Below the pieces are notes generated by a model that was not told where the DNA came from, ran no database searches, and was given only the letters and a program-made list of their open reading frames with translations. From positions 3,968,001-4,032,000 of the forward strand of contig NC_089443.1 of the NCBI RefSeq assembly GCF_026210795.1: a stretch of 64,000 bases of DNA. The letters are read 5' to 3'. A program made the translations under genes and the position numbers. Position 1 is the stretch's first letter; every line of letters begins with the position of its first letter. This stretch comes from Rhizophagus irregularis. Its lineage: Eukaryota; Glomeromycota; Glomeromycetes; Glomerales; Glomeraceae. Shown in pieces: positions 1 to 12,200 of the stretch.

Positions 1-361
1 CTAAAGATTTATAAGTCTCAAAATCTTCATTTGCTAATTCCACTCCCTCTAAGAATAAGTCGAAAAAGTCATAAAGAATTTCTTCATCCTGAATTAAAGA
101 TGGTGTCAATCACAACTGCTAGATAAGAATTGATTTATATAAATTTACGTAGCCTACCTCGTCGCTATTTTTCTTATCATCGGCATCATCACAATTGTCA
201 TCATTGGTATTATCAGCATTAAAAATACCATCAGCATCATCAGCATCATCAGCAGTGAAATATGCAATATTTTCAAGCGAGGGAGTTAGCTCGACTACAA
301 GCTCTTTGGCTTCTACTTCTTTTGCATTAATAACATCTTTTCCACGATAGATGATAACATC
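1..361 (-). CDS. Possible two-exon 3' part of an unrecognised acidic protein (runs off the left edge)
   Basis: On the minus strand an open stretch from about 361 down to 158 encodes an acidic, Asp/Ala-rich segment (a GATGCT-type triplet repeat near 225-255) preceded by a motif reading KELVVELTPS. It can be joined to a second open segment (88 down to 1, starting DEEILYDFFDLFLEG) through a 69-bp intron, 157-89, with GT (157-156) and AG (90-89) ends and matching phase 0. If the intron is not used, the first segment stops at 119-121. No start codon or upstream acceptor is clear near 361, so the 5' end is unknown. I do not recognise the family. Coding potential is supported only by composition and the splice fit. 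Confidence 0.33.
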
Positions 362-630
362 ACGTATGTAAAATAATATTTATTCACGAAAATTTTTTTC
401 CCCTAATTAATTCACAGAAAAAAAAGCAACAGATGAAATTATATATATAGTATAAGTTGCTTGTACAGAAAAAATCAAGACATAGGAGGTTAGCATGAGA
501 AATTAAAACGAAATTGTGCCCCAAAAATTTTTAAAAATTATTTCCCGTCATTGATTTCATTGATTAACCAAATAATATTTATTGCAGTTTTCAGATTTCT
601 GTGCACGTTGTGATTACTAGGTGACTATAA

Positions 631-676
631 TTACAGGACGATTACCGGACAAATTGTCCGGTTTTTGATCCTGTAA
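631..676. repeat. 46-bp near-perfect two-tier palindrome
   Basis: Outer arms TTACAGGA / TCCTGTAA enclose inner arms CCGGACA / TGTCCGG separated by 3 bases. The whole 46-bp block is close to its own reverse complement and is much more GC-rich than its surroundings. It could be the relic of a very short fold-back element or a strong hairpin. No target duplication was recognised. Confidence 0.7.
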
Positions 677-1578
677 TCTATTTTATTAAGTAATTTGCAT
701 GGGGCAGAATTCTGAAAACAGCGATGAACGAAATTCTTTCACAATCAGTTACGCTAATTCTGTTATGGTTACAACATATCTCATTTTTTCCTTTCGTGGA
801 TTTATTTTATTGTAATGTGACCGTTAACTAACCAATTTTGGAAAATGAGAAATGTTGGCGCAAATTTATCACTTTATTTAATTGATCAATGTCGGAATGT
901 TGCTTTATTATAAGGTCGGTTAAATTACTTCGTATTTATACCGTATTTTATTTTAGAAATACTTTTATCTTCTTCATAACCTTATGATTTTTTAATATAT
1001 TTAAAATAAATGATTATTCTCAGAATAAAAGAAATGAAGTTTAAGTAATTAATAAATCAAATAGAAACGAACATTAAATTATCTCGATTCATCTGTTTCA
1101 AAAAAATGATATTACATTTTTATTTAATTAATTATTTATAAAAAAGGTAGCACAAATTATCTAAAATATGCTCTGAAAGTATAATTTTACTGAATGCTTT
1201 CCAAAATTCTAATACATTTCCAATACTGCGTTTCTTAACGGGAAGCAATAGATAAAATTAAAATTATATTGACTTACCATATTGACCTAAATTGACTCGG
1301 AATCCACCGATTATCAGAAAAATTACCTATAAAATCAAAAAGTACCGATGTATAAGTAACACGGGTCACTGTAACGACAATTAGTAAAAAGGTAATTTAT
1401 AAATAGTTGTTATCAAGAAAACGAATAGGAATTAAGGAATTTAACGTCACCCTTATTAGGGACCGCCAATCAGATACTAACCACCCACTTAACATACTTT
1501 CCTCCAACCTCCAATAAAGTATGCGTATGAGGATCCTTATCATGGTCTTGCCATGTAAGAGAAGATTTTGCGGCACCC

Positions 1579-1609
1579 TCATTATAATTTAACCATTAAA
1601 TTATAATGA
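1579..1609. repeat. 31-bp perfect hairpin (14-bp arms, 3-bp loop)
   Basis: Arms 1579-1592 and 1596-1609 are exact reverse complements around the loop CCA. The arms are AT-rich apart from the closing base pairs. No gene adjoins it, so a terminator role cannot be argued. Confidence 0.6.
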
Positions 1610-3945
1610 TTCGGTATCCTGAGATGACGCATATGTTATCAGTAAGGAACAGGTCTCTTACCTCTTTTTACTTCCGTCTGTAAATCATAATAAGAACGAG
1701 TTTACTTAGAGCAGGGACCTATACTATACCGCACCAAAGTGTGCAAATACATATATATAAAAAATAGTTAAATAAAATATAAAGAACTTGTTGAAAAAAG
1801 GTACGAAGTAGAAATAAAAAAAAAAGAGAAAGATAGGTCACTTCGCTAAAAATGATAATAATGAGGAGGAAGAAAAGAAATGGGAAAGAAGGATGGAGAG
1901 GACGGAGTGGCACTTTATATAAATTTTTTAGTTATAATTAGAGTATAAAAATTGTGAGTCATGATTATTATGATTATTGATGTGATCATGCATAAAAATT
2001 TTGCTAAGGTCTGCATGAGACGCATTATTTTTACGTTTGACAAATGTTTGGTTTATTACACAAAATCAAATGGACATTTGGCAATACTCAGAATAAGGTA
2101 AAAATGGTATCCGAGTACAGCGGTATATTATTGGATAATAATATTATTGGTGTTCATGTAATTTTTATAAATAATCAATTTCTGTTGTAGGATAACTTTT
2201 ACAGCCTCTAAATATTAGAATTATTGCAAAAAAAAAAGTTACAGGATCACGAACTAATTCATAATAATAATATAGGATATTAATACTTCAGATTCATCGT
2301 CTCAAGTTACGGGACTAGCAAGCAGTAGCCAAATTCGCTATATTCGCTATGAAGCTACTATGTATGAACGAATATACTAAACTGATCCAATGGCCTTCTG
2401 AATTCAAAACAAAATTTCCTAAATCTTTTTAATTATTATTTCGGTCTGGAATTACTCGGCACAAAAATAAATGAAATTAGTTAAAATAGTATTATAGTAA
2501 TAATACACACGAAAATAATTTCAAAATTTTTTTTTTGCGCAAATATTTTTACTACCATATTCAATTTCATTAGAAAGCCTTCTAGATTTTAGACAATATT
2601 TAGTTTTGGGCAAATTTAATAATTTAATGAATTATGAATACCATCATCTAGAAAAGACGAGCGAGGGCATTTTTTTTATTGAAAATAAATAAGGTGTCTC
2701 ATTGATTGAACATTTATAAAGTCGACATACAGTATTTTTATATTTATTAGTTTATTAGTTGATCGTTATAATTAAATGAACTTTCTGATGAGTTCCAGGA
2801 AAATTTAATTTCGTCAATGATCGCGAGGCTAGAATTAAATTAACCAATTATTATAGGGAGGTCGATCCTCATCTCATTTTAAAGCTTTGTTACAACAATA
2901 TCTTGGCTTTCTACTGATTGTTTAACGATATTTTGAGAGTTAATAGCTAGTGAACATTTATGTGTTATTAATTAATCATCTTTGATGGAGTGACATTCGA
3001 AATTATAATACTTTCTCGTCAAAAGAAAATTTATAATATTCAACCCAACTTTCCAACATTATAATGCCATAGAATGGCATGAATCGGATCTTTAAATAAA
3101 TAAAGTTTTTTCAAAATTGAAATATAACTTTCACCTTTCATCCTATTTCAAATAGTTGCTTAAAAAATCCCTCGGAAGTACGTGTATCATTAAATATAGT
3201 CATAGCTAAATTTGTAAAAAAAAAAGATTTAGATTCTTATAGAATAGATGATAATATATTATTTCATTAATATGCTAAATTATTATTCATAAGGAAATTT
3301 TTTTTTCAAGTCGGACAGATCAAGATCTAAGTGCCAAGCCACAAAATTTCCACATGAATATATTTTGACTTTGATGATTTACAAATTATGCTCATTAATT
3401 ATTAGTGACGTAGTCTACCACGAAACCCTGTAGATTACAAAATATGAAGAAACAAAAAGCTTAGATACTTAATAATTTATAATAGTTACATATTATGACT
3501 TAAAAAATGACGTACTTTACTAATAACTTTATAGGTCAAGTGGATCTTGTTATAGATTATGTTTACATTTAATAGCACCAATAGGATAATGTACAACATT
3601 ACTCACTTTGTTCTCTCCCTAAAGTACTCTCGTATCTCCGGTACTATTCAAGTTATTTCCAGGTTTTTCTTGAATACTTTAAATAACGTAACTTGTATAA
3701 AATTTAAACGTCATCCTTCCGTATTTCATTCTTGTAATGATACAGATTAAAATTTTTACGCGACATATCTGCTGCGCCAACTTGCGCCAACCTAATTTTT
3801 CGCTTAGCAGTTAGTACGAAGACATATGACTTTATGTTTGTAACACAGTTATAGTTTAAAAATCAGAGATTCCCGTCACCACTTCTATCCTTGTCAGTTG
3901 TCACTACTATCCTTGTCATTTTTTTTTTAAAAAAAAAAAAAAAAA

Positions 3946-5028
3946 ATGTCTAAACTTTCTTACGATTGCTTAAACGATATTTTTGAATATTTGGAAAATG
4001 ACAAAGATACTTTACATTCGTGTATATTAGTTAATCGTCTTTGGTGTGAGGTTTCAGTGAGAATTTTTTGGAGAAATGGCTATGATTATAATATTTCAAA
4101 TCTTAATACCTTAGTTGCTTGCCTTCCAAATGAATCAAAAGAGATTTTAAATGAGAATGGAATTATTATTTCAACACCAACTTCAAAATTCCCGATTTTC
4201 AATTATGCATCATTTTGTAAAATTCTACCAATTTATCGAGTTCGTTTCAAGATTAGGAAGCTTCTTAACAATCAACAATCTATTTTATTCACAAATCTTA
4301 ATAATAACGTAATTATAGTGGAACGGGAAATACACAAAATGCTTATGAATCAGATCTCTTTAAAGAAATTGATTTTTTTTCAATATCGAAAAGTGCCATT
4401 TAACCCCCAGACTTTTACCCTTTATATTGGATCAAAAGATTGTTTAAAAAATCTTTCAGAATTGAATTGTAATTCAAGTATTTCTTCTGAATTTTTTTAT
4501 CAATTATCAAAAATTTGTCATAATATAATATTATTAAAGATAACTATTGAAAAATATATTTCTAATGGATTATCAGATCTAATTCGTGCTCAAAAAAATT
4601 TAAAATATTTTAGCATGACATTATATGATGAAGATAAAAATATTTCTTTATTAATAAAAAACCTTCCAAATACCTTAATCAATTTAAATCTTTATGGATA
4701 TAATTATATTTCTTTATCATTTATTTCTAAATTCATTAATTTACAAGAACTTATTATATCAATTTATAATGGAGATGTTTTGGGATTTGAAGAATTACAA
4801 AATATTATTTTCCCAAAATTACAAATTTTAAATTTTGAATGTGAATGTCCAAAATATGAAGAATTTATAAAATTCCTAGAAAATAACGGAAAGAATTTAA
4901 AAGAACTTTACGTTGGTGATGATCACATCGAAGATATTAAAGGTTATAATGACATTTCATTAAATTTAGCAATCGTTAAATTATGTCCAAATCTCAGAAA
5001 ACTTTCTACCGGATTTGGAATGATTTAA
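3946..5028 (+). CDS. F-box / leucine-rich-repeat-like protein, C-terminus probably eroded
   Basis: Single-exon ORF of 360 codons. Residues about 3-45 form an F-box: L-x2-DCLNDIFEYLE, then CILVNRLWCEV and the SVRIFWRN ending typical of the large F-box families of Glomeromycotina. The rest is Leu/Ile-rich with LRR-like spacing (KNLKYFSM, TLINLNLYGY, INLQELIISI, KNLKELYVGD, CPNLRKLS). F-box proteins of this type recruit substrates to SCF ubiquitin ligases through Skp1, and the LRR part would be the substrate surface. The start is the first Met, immediately after a poly-A run. It is shorter than usual for this family (I recall 450-550 residues). Downstream sequence to about 5290 still looks like a degraded LRR tail, so the gene may be truncated or on its way to being a pseudogene. 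Confidence 0.85.
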   Translation: MSKLSYDCLNDIFEYLENDKDTLHSCILVNRLWCEVSVRIFWRNGYDYNISNLNTLVACLPNESKEILNENGIIISTPTSKFPIFNYASFCKILPIYRVRFKIRKLLNNQQSILFTNLNNNVIIVEREIHKMLMNQISLKKLIFFQYRKVPFNPQTFTLYIGSKDCLKNLSELNCNSSISSEFFYQLSKICHNIILLKITIEKYISNGLSDLIRAQKNLKYFSMTLYDEDKNISLLIKNLPNTLINLNLYGYNYISLSFISKFINLQELIISIYNGDVLGFEELQNIIFPKLQILNFECECPKYEEFIKFLENNGKNLKELYVGDDHIEDIKGYNDISLNLAIVKLCPNLRKLSTGFGMI

Positions 5029-5290
5029 TTTCGGAGTAATTTAGAATCACAAAAGTTACTTCCAGATAATAATGTAAAATATGGAAATAATTGAAATTTG
5101 GGGTTATGATCAAAATTTTAGGGATTAGGATACATAATTGGATTATGTACTTAAAAGTTGTTTTATTGTAAACTTTCTTATTACGATGTATCATGATATA
5201 AAGGACCGGTTCTATACTAGAATATCTTTTCCTGGGTGTAAATGAAATTGTATTTCTCTTGCTGGAATTAATAATTTTAATTCCCAACTT
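5029..5290 (+). pseudogene. Degraded C-terminal tail of the F-box/LRR gene
   Basis: Past the stop at 5026-5028, conceptual translation across frames gives family-like pieces such as MEIIEIWGYDQNFRD and MYHDIKDRFYTRISFPG, interrupted by several stops. These resemble the part of homologues where the last LRRs and the C-terminal helix lie. The resemblance is from memory of the family and the reading needs more than one frame, so this is a moderate call. Confidence 0.4.
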
Positions 5291-5712
5291 CTATAATTTA
5301 CAAATTATTAAATAAAAAAAAAGTATTCATTAAAAGTTCGCTCTTATACCTGATATTAATATGTCATGATGAGATAATTTGAGATAATTTTGACTCTGAA
5401 TACCAATAACTGATAATAATATTAACTATCCACGTGAAAATCAAAGTCTTGAAGAACCTGTATACATCTTAAAAAGCTACGATCGAACGCAAAATTACTC
5501 GGGTTATTTATATATGGGCAATACTTTATTAGGATACAGTTTCTAAAATTCTGACGGATTATTCTTACACTATTACATATGCGATTGCATTGCTCGAATT
5601 TGTATAAGAAAGAATGAAAAAACTTAAATATTTTCCACATGCTAAGATGATTTAATACTTAACTGATCTACTGGATAAGTCAGATCAATTTGCGTGACAT
5701 TCGATTTCTCAT
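5291..5712. other. No gene seen
   Basis: AT-rich spacer; open frames here are short and unlike any family I know. Confidence 0.5.
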
Positions 5713-5771
5713 ATATATACAGCAACCCCCCCCCCCACAAAAAAATTTTTTTTCGCAATTTGTAAACCAAA

Positions 5772-6071
5772 ATGGAAGCACTGACAACACTTAGAATGGA
5801 AATTAATCGTCTTGGTTTCACTCCAGATGAACAAGTCAGGTTACGCAGATACTTCACTAAAAACGTAGAACGAATATATGTTGTCGTATCTTTTCTTTCT
5901 GACTACAAAACAGATGATGAGAAGCGGGGTTACTTGAAGTCTTTAATATCCACGCCTGGTATTTCATCATTGCACGCTGTGTCATATTCGCCAATAATAT
6001 ACAGCAACCCCTCACAAAAAAATTTTTTTTCGCAATTTGTAAACCAAAATGGAAGCACTGACAACTCTTAG
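5772..6071 (+). CDS. Small ORF, copy 1 of the duplicated unit (unrecognised)
   Basis: 99 codons. The first 62 or so are shared with copy 2 (MEALTTLRMEINRLGF, then YFTKNV, SFLSDYKTDD, GYLKSLISTPG). After the shared part the frame reads into the leader of copy 2, so the C-terminus is probably not biological. A GT follows the codon for the last shared Gly, so the unit could instead be a first exon spliced to something downstream. No domain is recognised, and no signal peptide or membrane segment is present. Confidence 0.35.
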   Translation: MEALTTLRMEINRLGFTPDEQVRLRRYFTKNVERIYVVVSFLSDYKTDDEKRGYLKSLISTPGISSLHAVSYSPIIYSNPSQKNFFSQFVNQNGSTDNS

Positions 6072-6276
6072 AACGGAAATTAATCGTCCTGGTTTCACTC
6101 CAGATGAACGAGTCAGGTTACGCATATACTTCACTAAAAACGTAGAACAAATAGATGTTGCCGTATCTTTTCTTTCTGACTACAAAACAGATGATGGGAA
6201 GCGGGGTTACTTGAAGTCTTTAATATCCACGCCTGGTATATTTCATCATTACACGCTGTGTCATATTCGCCAATAA
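6049..6276 (+). CDS. Small ORF, copy 2 of the duplicated unit (unrecognised, possibly a first exon)
   Basis: 75 codons, about 90% identical in sequence to the first 62 codons of copy 1. A potential donor (GTATAT) follows the codons for STP. A crinkler-like exon lies just downstream, so the unit may be the 5' exon of a chimeric or decayed gene. The function is unknown. Retention of an open frame in both copies, despite substitutions, is the only hint of coding constraint. Confidence 0.35.
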   Translation: MEALTTLRTEINRPGFTPDERVRLRIYFTKNVEQIDVAVSFLSDYKTDDGKRGYLKSLISTPGIFHHYTLCHIRQ

Positions 6277-6284
6277 TACCGAAT

Positions 6285-6607
6285 ACTTACTTATTCTTGT
6301 GCTTTTCTTTCCTGCTTCTTATCGTCAAACCCGCTCAAAAAACGTATTCACGTTATCGTAGAGCAACCCATTGTTGGTAAGTAAATCGTAATAATTTGGT
6401 CAACGCGAGTGGACGCGTAGCCTTTTTGATAGTCGTTGTTTCGCAGGACTTATTATGGCTAATTTGTAAATATCTTTCCTTGTAGGTTTTTCAAGAGAGC
6501 CCACCGGGCTACAATACATGTACTTGGATAATCTCGAGCAATGGAGGAAGTAAAGTGTTGGTGAAGAAAATATATCCTGAAGTTCTTGAACTCCAAAAAG
6601 GTAAGTA
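6285..6607 (+). pseudogene. Possible crinkler (CRN) N-terminal exon remnants
   Basis: One frame ending at about 6376 reads LSSNPLKKRIHVIVEQPIV. This resembles the end of the crinkler N-terminal (ubiquitin-like LFLAK) domain, where a basic stretch followed by IHVIVE-x-P is typical. It stops at a good donor (GTAAGT). The next acceptor (TTGTAG) opens GFSREPTGLQYMYLDNLEQW and then meets a stop. Crinklers are modular secreted or intracellular proteins abundant in these fungi. The call rests on one motif plus a compatible intron; upstream exons were not found. It may be an isolated gene fragment. Confidence 0.33.
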
Positions 6608-9298
6608 TTATCAATCGTTATTATTTTCGTAATGTGGCAAGTTTGAGTTATAATTTTAAGCTCTTAACGCGAATATCAAATGATTATGTATGCGACTATT
6701 AATATGAGCAATTTGTACTTTAAAACGTTATTTATGCTGTACAATCGGTCTATTTATAGAAGTTCTTTCGAACCCCCAAACTAATTTCGATCAGAAGTAT
6801 ACTGAAAAAACTATATCGTCATCCGAACAAAGCTTTCCATAATTACTTTCATCCTTACGCATTGGCCAATTTATTCATATAAAAAAAATGTTGTAGTTTT
6901 TAAGTTATTTTTAAGAATAAAGCCCCATATTAACAATTCTTTTTTCGAATGATTCTTCTGGAACTGAACACACACGTTATATTAATTGTAATGCATAAAT
7001 CTGGTTTGATTTTCAGGCCAGGGTTAATATTTACTGCGCGCAATTAGTGGACACGCGTGTCCAGAATTTTCGGTTTTGTGTAGTCAAGCATGAATAAAAA
7101 GTATTAGTTTACCCGCATCGGGTTTGTTCTTTTAGATTACATCTGCGAAATTAATATGCAATACTGTGTAAATTAATCTACATACATGTGAACTCCCTGA
7201 ACTCCCTTGATATGCCTGCTATGTAATATTTTTTTCCGGATCTGATTAGCCGATCATCTCGTGATTTGAGGTGCGGAAGGTTTCTAAGCGTTCCACAAAC
7301 TGATTATAATGCTATTTTATCTAGCCTGTGATAAATTTACGTAGTACATTTTTTTAACTAATCATTCCTCAATAGGATTTGTTAAAAATTTCAAAATTAG
7401 CAGTCAGTTTTTGGAAATTCTGGACGCGGTAAAAGTTATATTTTAAATAATTGGATAGAATGTTCGCACATAAAATTTATCCATGATAGGTGATAGGATA
7501 AATTTATTTGAACGCGAAAATCATTACAAATTAATGAAAAATTCACCGGGGTGAATTTTTTTTAACTGGGGTGAAATAAGATCACCTTAAAATGTAATAG
7601 ACTACAATAAACTTTTTTCTCGCGATCTTTCATTCTTTCTTTACACACTTTCTCATTTTTTCTTTCATCATTTATGTCTATTAATTCTTAATTCTTATTA
7701 AATTAGTGGCGCTCGGAAAAAAACACGAAACAATACTAATAAGACATGATAATTAACGTGTTAAAATTCCGCCAGCCGTTATAAATGATAGGTCCACTAT
7801 AAGCACTGAATGACATCCGAGCAGTATGATCATGATTAGTATTTCGAGTAATCTGCCAAAATTCGCCTGAATTAACCAATTATCTATAAATCGTAAAGCG
7901 CAAAAATGTTTCCGGATGGACAAGAACCACGGTAAAAATTTTAACCCATTTTTGTTGATTTAATATGAGATAAAAAAATTTGTTATATCCAAGTAAAATA
8001 CAAATACAGTAAGGAGCATGTAAATATTTTCCTCCGAGATTCTCCAGTAAATCTAAGGACTCACCTGCGAACATCCGTCATCCGAAGAAAAACAACAGTG
8101 GCGGGCCGAGGTAATCTTTTAAATATATACACTACCTTTCATGAACAAAAAAAAAATCCGATATTGATCGTAAATGATTGCATAAATTGGAGCGTTATTG
8201 TCATTCAGAAATAAATGTGGGAAAGTAGAGATGAAGTAGTAGAGTAACAGAATGAGAGTTTCTTAAACCGATCACAGTTAACAAGTATATGAAATCGGTA
8301 TAACCGTTACATTAAAGCCTTACTTTTTTACGGGCCAAATATAAGTCCAAGCCGTTGAGATCCTGAATTTAAACTATGGGTAAATTGTACAGTGTGCACA
8401 CAAGTAATATTAATTTCTTTAAATTTATTAAATATATCATAAATTCATAATTTCAGTGATAAATTAATTACGTATTGTAGATACCAAAATTTCTTACAAA
8501 GTATTATGTTAAGAATTATTTTAAAATAAAAATTTGACCGAATTACTAGTATATGTATGTAATATATGTCTAATCTAATTTCGCGTCCGCTAAATGATCG
8601 ACATCTCGCGGAAAAAATGTCATGTGATACAGTAATTTTAAGGGCGAGATTGCAGTTGCGGTGGATTGTTAAATATTCAAATTGACGAATTAAATCATAA
8701 TATAATGTGAAATGTACTGTATATGATATAAACGGGTTATTAATCGCTTATAATAAATCTCATCCCCCGATTAATTAATTGGTTATAGGAATAGTTCTGG
8801 TCTTTATAAGAAAAATTTGTATTCGTTCAACAATTTGAATCTTGATCATCCAGTTGTATAAGGATGTTTAAAAAATTTAAATTTGAAATAATATATTAGC
8901 AATAAATAAAGACTTATCAAGTATCAACCCGTTAAAATACAATGAAATAACAACTTAAATTCATGCTCCAGTATTGCCTTCAGGTATGAAGATTTTTTTT
9001 TGTGTAAGTACTTGAAATAATGGTATTTTAAATATTAGAATATTTACAAATGATTTAAAAAAAAATATGGTAAGATTTATATACTGTAAGAATGAAATCT
9101 TTATATTATATAAGTATTCAAATACGCTTGTTTATTTAAATAAATTTTTTTTCTCATAAATTTATTACAAAATCGATAAAAATAATAAACAATAATTCCA
9201 GCGAACAAATGTAGAATCAATTAAAAATAATAAAAATTCTTAACTCAAAAAAAAAAAAAAAAAATTGTATAATAATCACGCCTTACGTTACGTTTCTC
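6608..9298. other. Intergenic region, no supported gene
   Basis: No frame in this 2.7 kb shows family resemblance. A short exact palindrome (AAAAATTCACC, 2-bp loop, GGTGAATTTTT) sits at 7537-7560. The rest is AT-rich spacer downstream of the minus-strand channel gene. Confidence 0.55.
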
Positions 9299-12200
9299 CT
9301 AATGAGATCTACAAAAGTCTTGATTATCAGAATTTTGTGCAATATCTTGTTGAACGGTATTTTGTTGAATATTAAGTTTATTTAATTCTTGCTGTGCAGT
9401 ATTTTCAGTATTTTGTTGAATATAAAGTTTATTTAATAAATCACTTTTTAATTCCGGGAATACATCGGCATTCCATTCTTTTCGTTCCATCATTGCCTTA
9501 ACTTCTTTTCGAATTTCATCAAGATTGGCGTAATAGTATCTTCAAAAAAAATAGTTTAAGCATCGACCAACTACATTTTTTTTTAAAAAAAAGTAAGAAC
9601 AAGAATAAATATTAAAAATTAACATACATTACTTCAGGAAACCATTCTTTCCAACGTCTCTGAAATGGTAACATGTAAAATAACTCAATTTCAGCTAGAA
9701 TCTGAGAGAAAATAAAATAAAAAAAAATAATTAGTACTATTATAATAATTTTATATTAAATAATGATGATGTTATTAATACCTGTGCCTTCTGTATTAAA
9801 TAAGAGACTCTATTATTATTTTTTTCAATTGCATTACTGAGTAACCCAATAAGCAAATTCATAAGATATACAACAATCAAGAGTGAGAATAAGACAATCA
9901 AAATTACAAGTGGTGGTCTGTTTAAATATGACCAATTAGATAATGCGTCTGAATCGCCTAATAAATTAAAAAGCTTAAAAATACTTGTAAATTATTTTAA
10001 AGAAATCAACAAATTAAAATTTGAAAATACCTGTTAAGAATAAATACGTTGCAAAAAGAGATGTTTTAAAATCTATAAACATATTTGTGTTTTCATTTGG
10101 TGGTTGAATCAAGAATGGGTTTGAATTAATAGTTCCATTTTCAAATATTTGATTATAAGTAGATGCTATATTCCAAGGATTATTAAGATCATTATTAATT
10201 GAACGATTATCTAATGTAAAATTAGATCTTGGTAACAATAAAATATAAAATGCATGTGCAAAACTTATTACAATAATAAATATGAGTACTAAAAAGGAAA
10301 TAATTTCTTTCGCAACACTAGTCATGATTGCAAAGTACACACCAAAATATTCTAATGCTCTAAAAAATAATAAAAATTTTATATCTAAAAATAAGCATGA
10401 AAAAGAAAGTAATGAAATTATCTCATCATTCATTTCACCTAATTGAAGCCAATAAATAGAAGTATAAATTGGAAGCACATATGCAATTACATCTATAATA
10501 ATTTTAAATAATATTATTAATTTTTACTTATTTATTTCTTAAAATATATAAATTGGTTAAAAAATAATACCAAATATGTTCCAAAAATCGCGGATCCATT
10601 TTTTAACATCAAAAATAATTTGACGAATTTCAAAACTCAAATGAATAAATCCAAATACAATTGAAGCAACCAAAAGTTTTTTTCGAATATCATCATCAAT
10701 ATATCGTAGAGGAATTGTTGCAGCAGCAGTAAAGCATCCAAGAAAAGTCATAAATCCAATCCAAATTATTGAATAATAGAACTTTCCATAGGTATTCCAT
10801 TTAAAATTAATTATTGCTTCTCCACTCCATGTATTATAGATATCCCTGTTCATTGTTTCAATAAATGGACTAGGCTGAGGCTTAATTAATTCTGAAAACC
10901 AACTATAATTTTGTGGATAATTAATGAAATTAATATAAGGAACCATAAAAGTAATCATTGGCGTCTTTGTTGTTGTTAAATTTGTTAAATTATTTAACAA
11001 TATAAAATAAAAAATAGCAAACATACTCATATTGCCATTATTACTAATAAAATGATATTTGTCTAGTATATAAAATATAGCAATATAAATGAAAAAAATA
11101 GGTAGAAATAAGATCATCGCAAGAAATAATGATAATTCAACTAAAAGTATTATGGAGTATATAGGTTTACGTTTTTGAAATGAATTATATAAAAAAAATT
11201 ATATTTAGACCAAAAAAAAGATCGAGTTAAATTAATTAATTGAAGATATTGAAAAGAATAAAGATGTAAATTACTACGTTGATATTCTATACTGTAAAAA
11301 GGATTGTCTATAATCATTGTTGTTTCTAATGAATATTTTAAAATATATTCTGGGTAATATTTATTCAATAACGGCATTGTAGAAGTAATAATACTTAAAA
11401 CCATCTTATTCTTTCCTAAGTCTTCTTCAAACCAATCTATACATTTTTTATAGATCTCTTCTATTAAATCTAATTTATGTTCTTTAATTGCAAATGATAA
11501 TAATCTAACACCATATTCCAAAAGATTTTTCTTATTATCTTTTACATATGAAATCCATTCATCACATATTTTAAAACTATCCCAGTTTAGTGAAGGTAAA
11601 TCAGGTCGTAATGCTTGAAGATCTTTAAAATCTTCCGAATCTGCATAAAGTGTACTAATATTAGGAATGGTTAACTCTAAATAATTCCAATAGATTAAAG
11701 AAATAGATTTCTCGTTTTCATTAAAATGATAAATTAAAAAACCTATCGTTGTAATTAAAATGATATCATCATCGGATAACTCAATTTCAAGTAATTTAAT
11801 TTTTCGAAAGGCATTAACGTTAAATTCTGTTGTTTTCGGTTCAGTTAATTCCAATTTGCTACTAACATTTGCTTTTTTAAAAACTTGCAGCATTATTTTA
11901 TTGTGATCAATAATTTTAATTTTCCAAGCTAACAATAATTTATCAGTTGTTTCAGTTATTATAGTCCGTTCAATTAAATTTCGACCATTATATTGTTTTG
12001 ATTTTTTCTCTATTTTTGATACTATTTCAAACAATTTTCTTTTTTTATTCATATACAAATTAATAGCTAAAGATTTATCTAATTCTTGATTATGATTTAA
12101 TTCTCCTTTATATTTACTTGAATTTGATACTCTTTGAAATAATTCACTTATTTTATTTAAATATAAGTGTTCATCGAAATGGTCATTACTGTCTTCAATA

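Larger units (their letters stand above)
362..3945. other. Intergenic region, no supported gene
   Basis: AT-rich sequence with only short open frames that lack family resemblance or codon structure. Two strong inverted repeats stand out (631-676 and 1579-1609) and are listed separately. The last 40 bases before the F-box start are a T run followed by an A run, so the A run immediately precedes the start codon. Confidence 0.6.
5713..6278 (+). repeat. Tandem direct duplication, 277-bp period, each copy with the same small ORF
   Basis: Two adjacent copies share an upstream block (TACAGCAACCCC, then a T-rich stretch and TTTGTAAACCAAA), an ATG (5772 and 6049; spacing 277) and about 60 codons beginning MEALTTLR. 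Copies differ by scattered substitutions (for example Arg versus Gln or Ile at a few sites) and by the length of a C run: 13 C in the first copy, four in the second. Most coding-frame changes keep the frame open. Confidence 0.85.

Noticed and set aside
1397-1913. Two minus-strand frames of 61 and 64 codons
   Set aside because: Low-complexity or hydrophobic translations without any domain, splice support or upstream features; AT/CT-rich chance frames.
11118-11170. A 30-bp intron (GTAAAC...TTAG) joining the two halves of the channel gene
   Set aside because: It is too short and the phases do not match; a 1-nt loss in the A8 run explains the break and keeps the family sequence.
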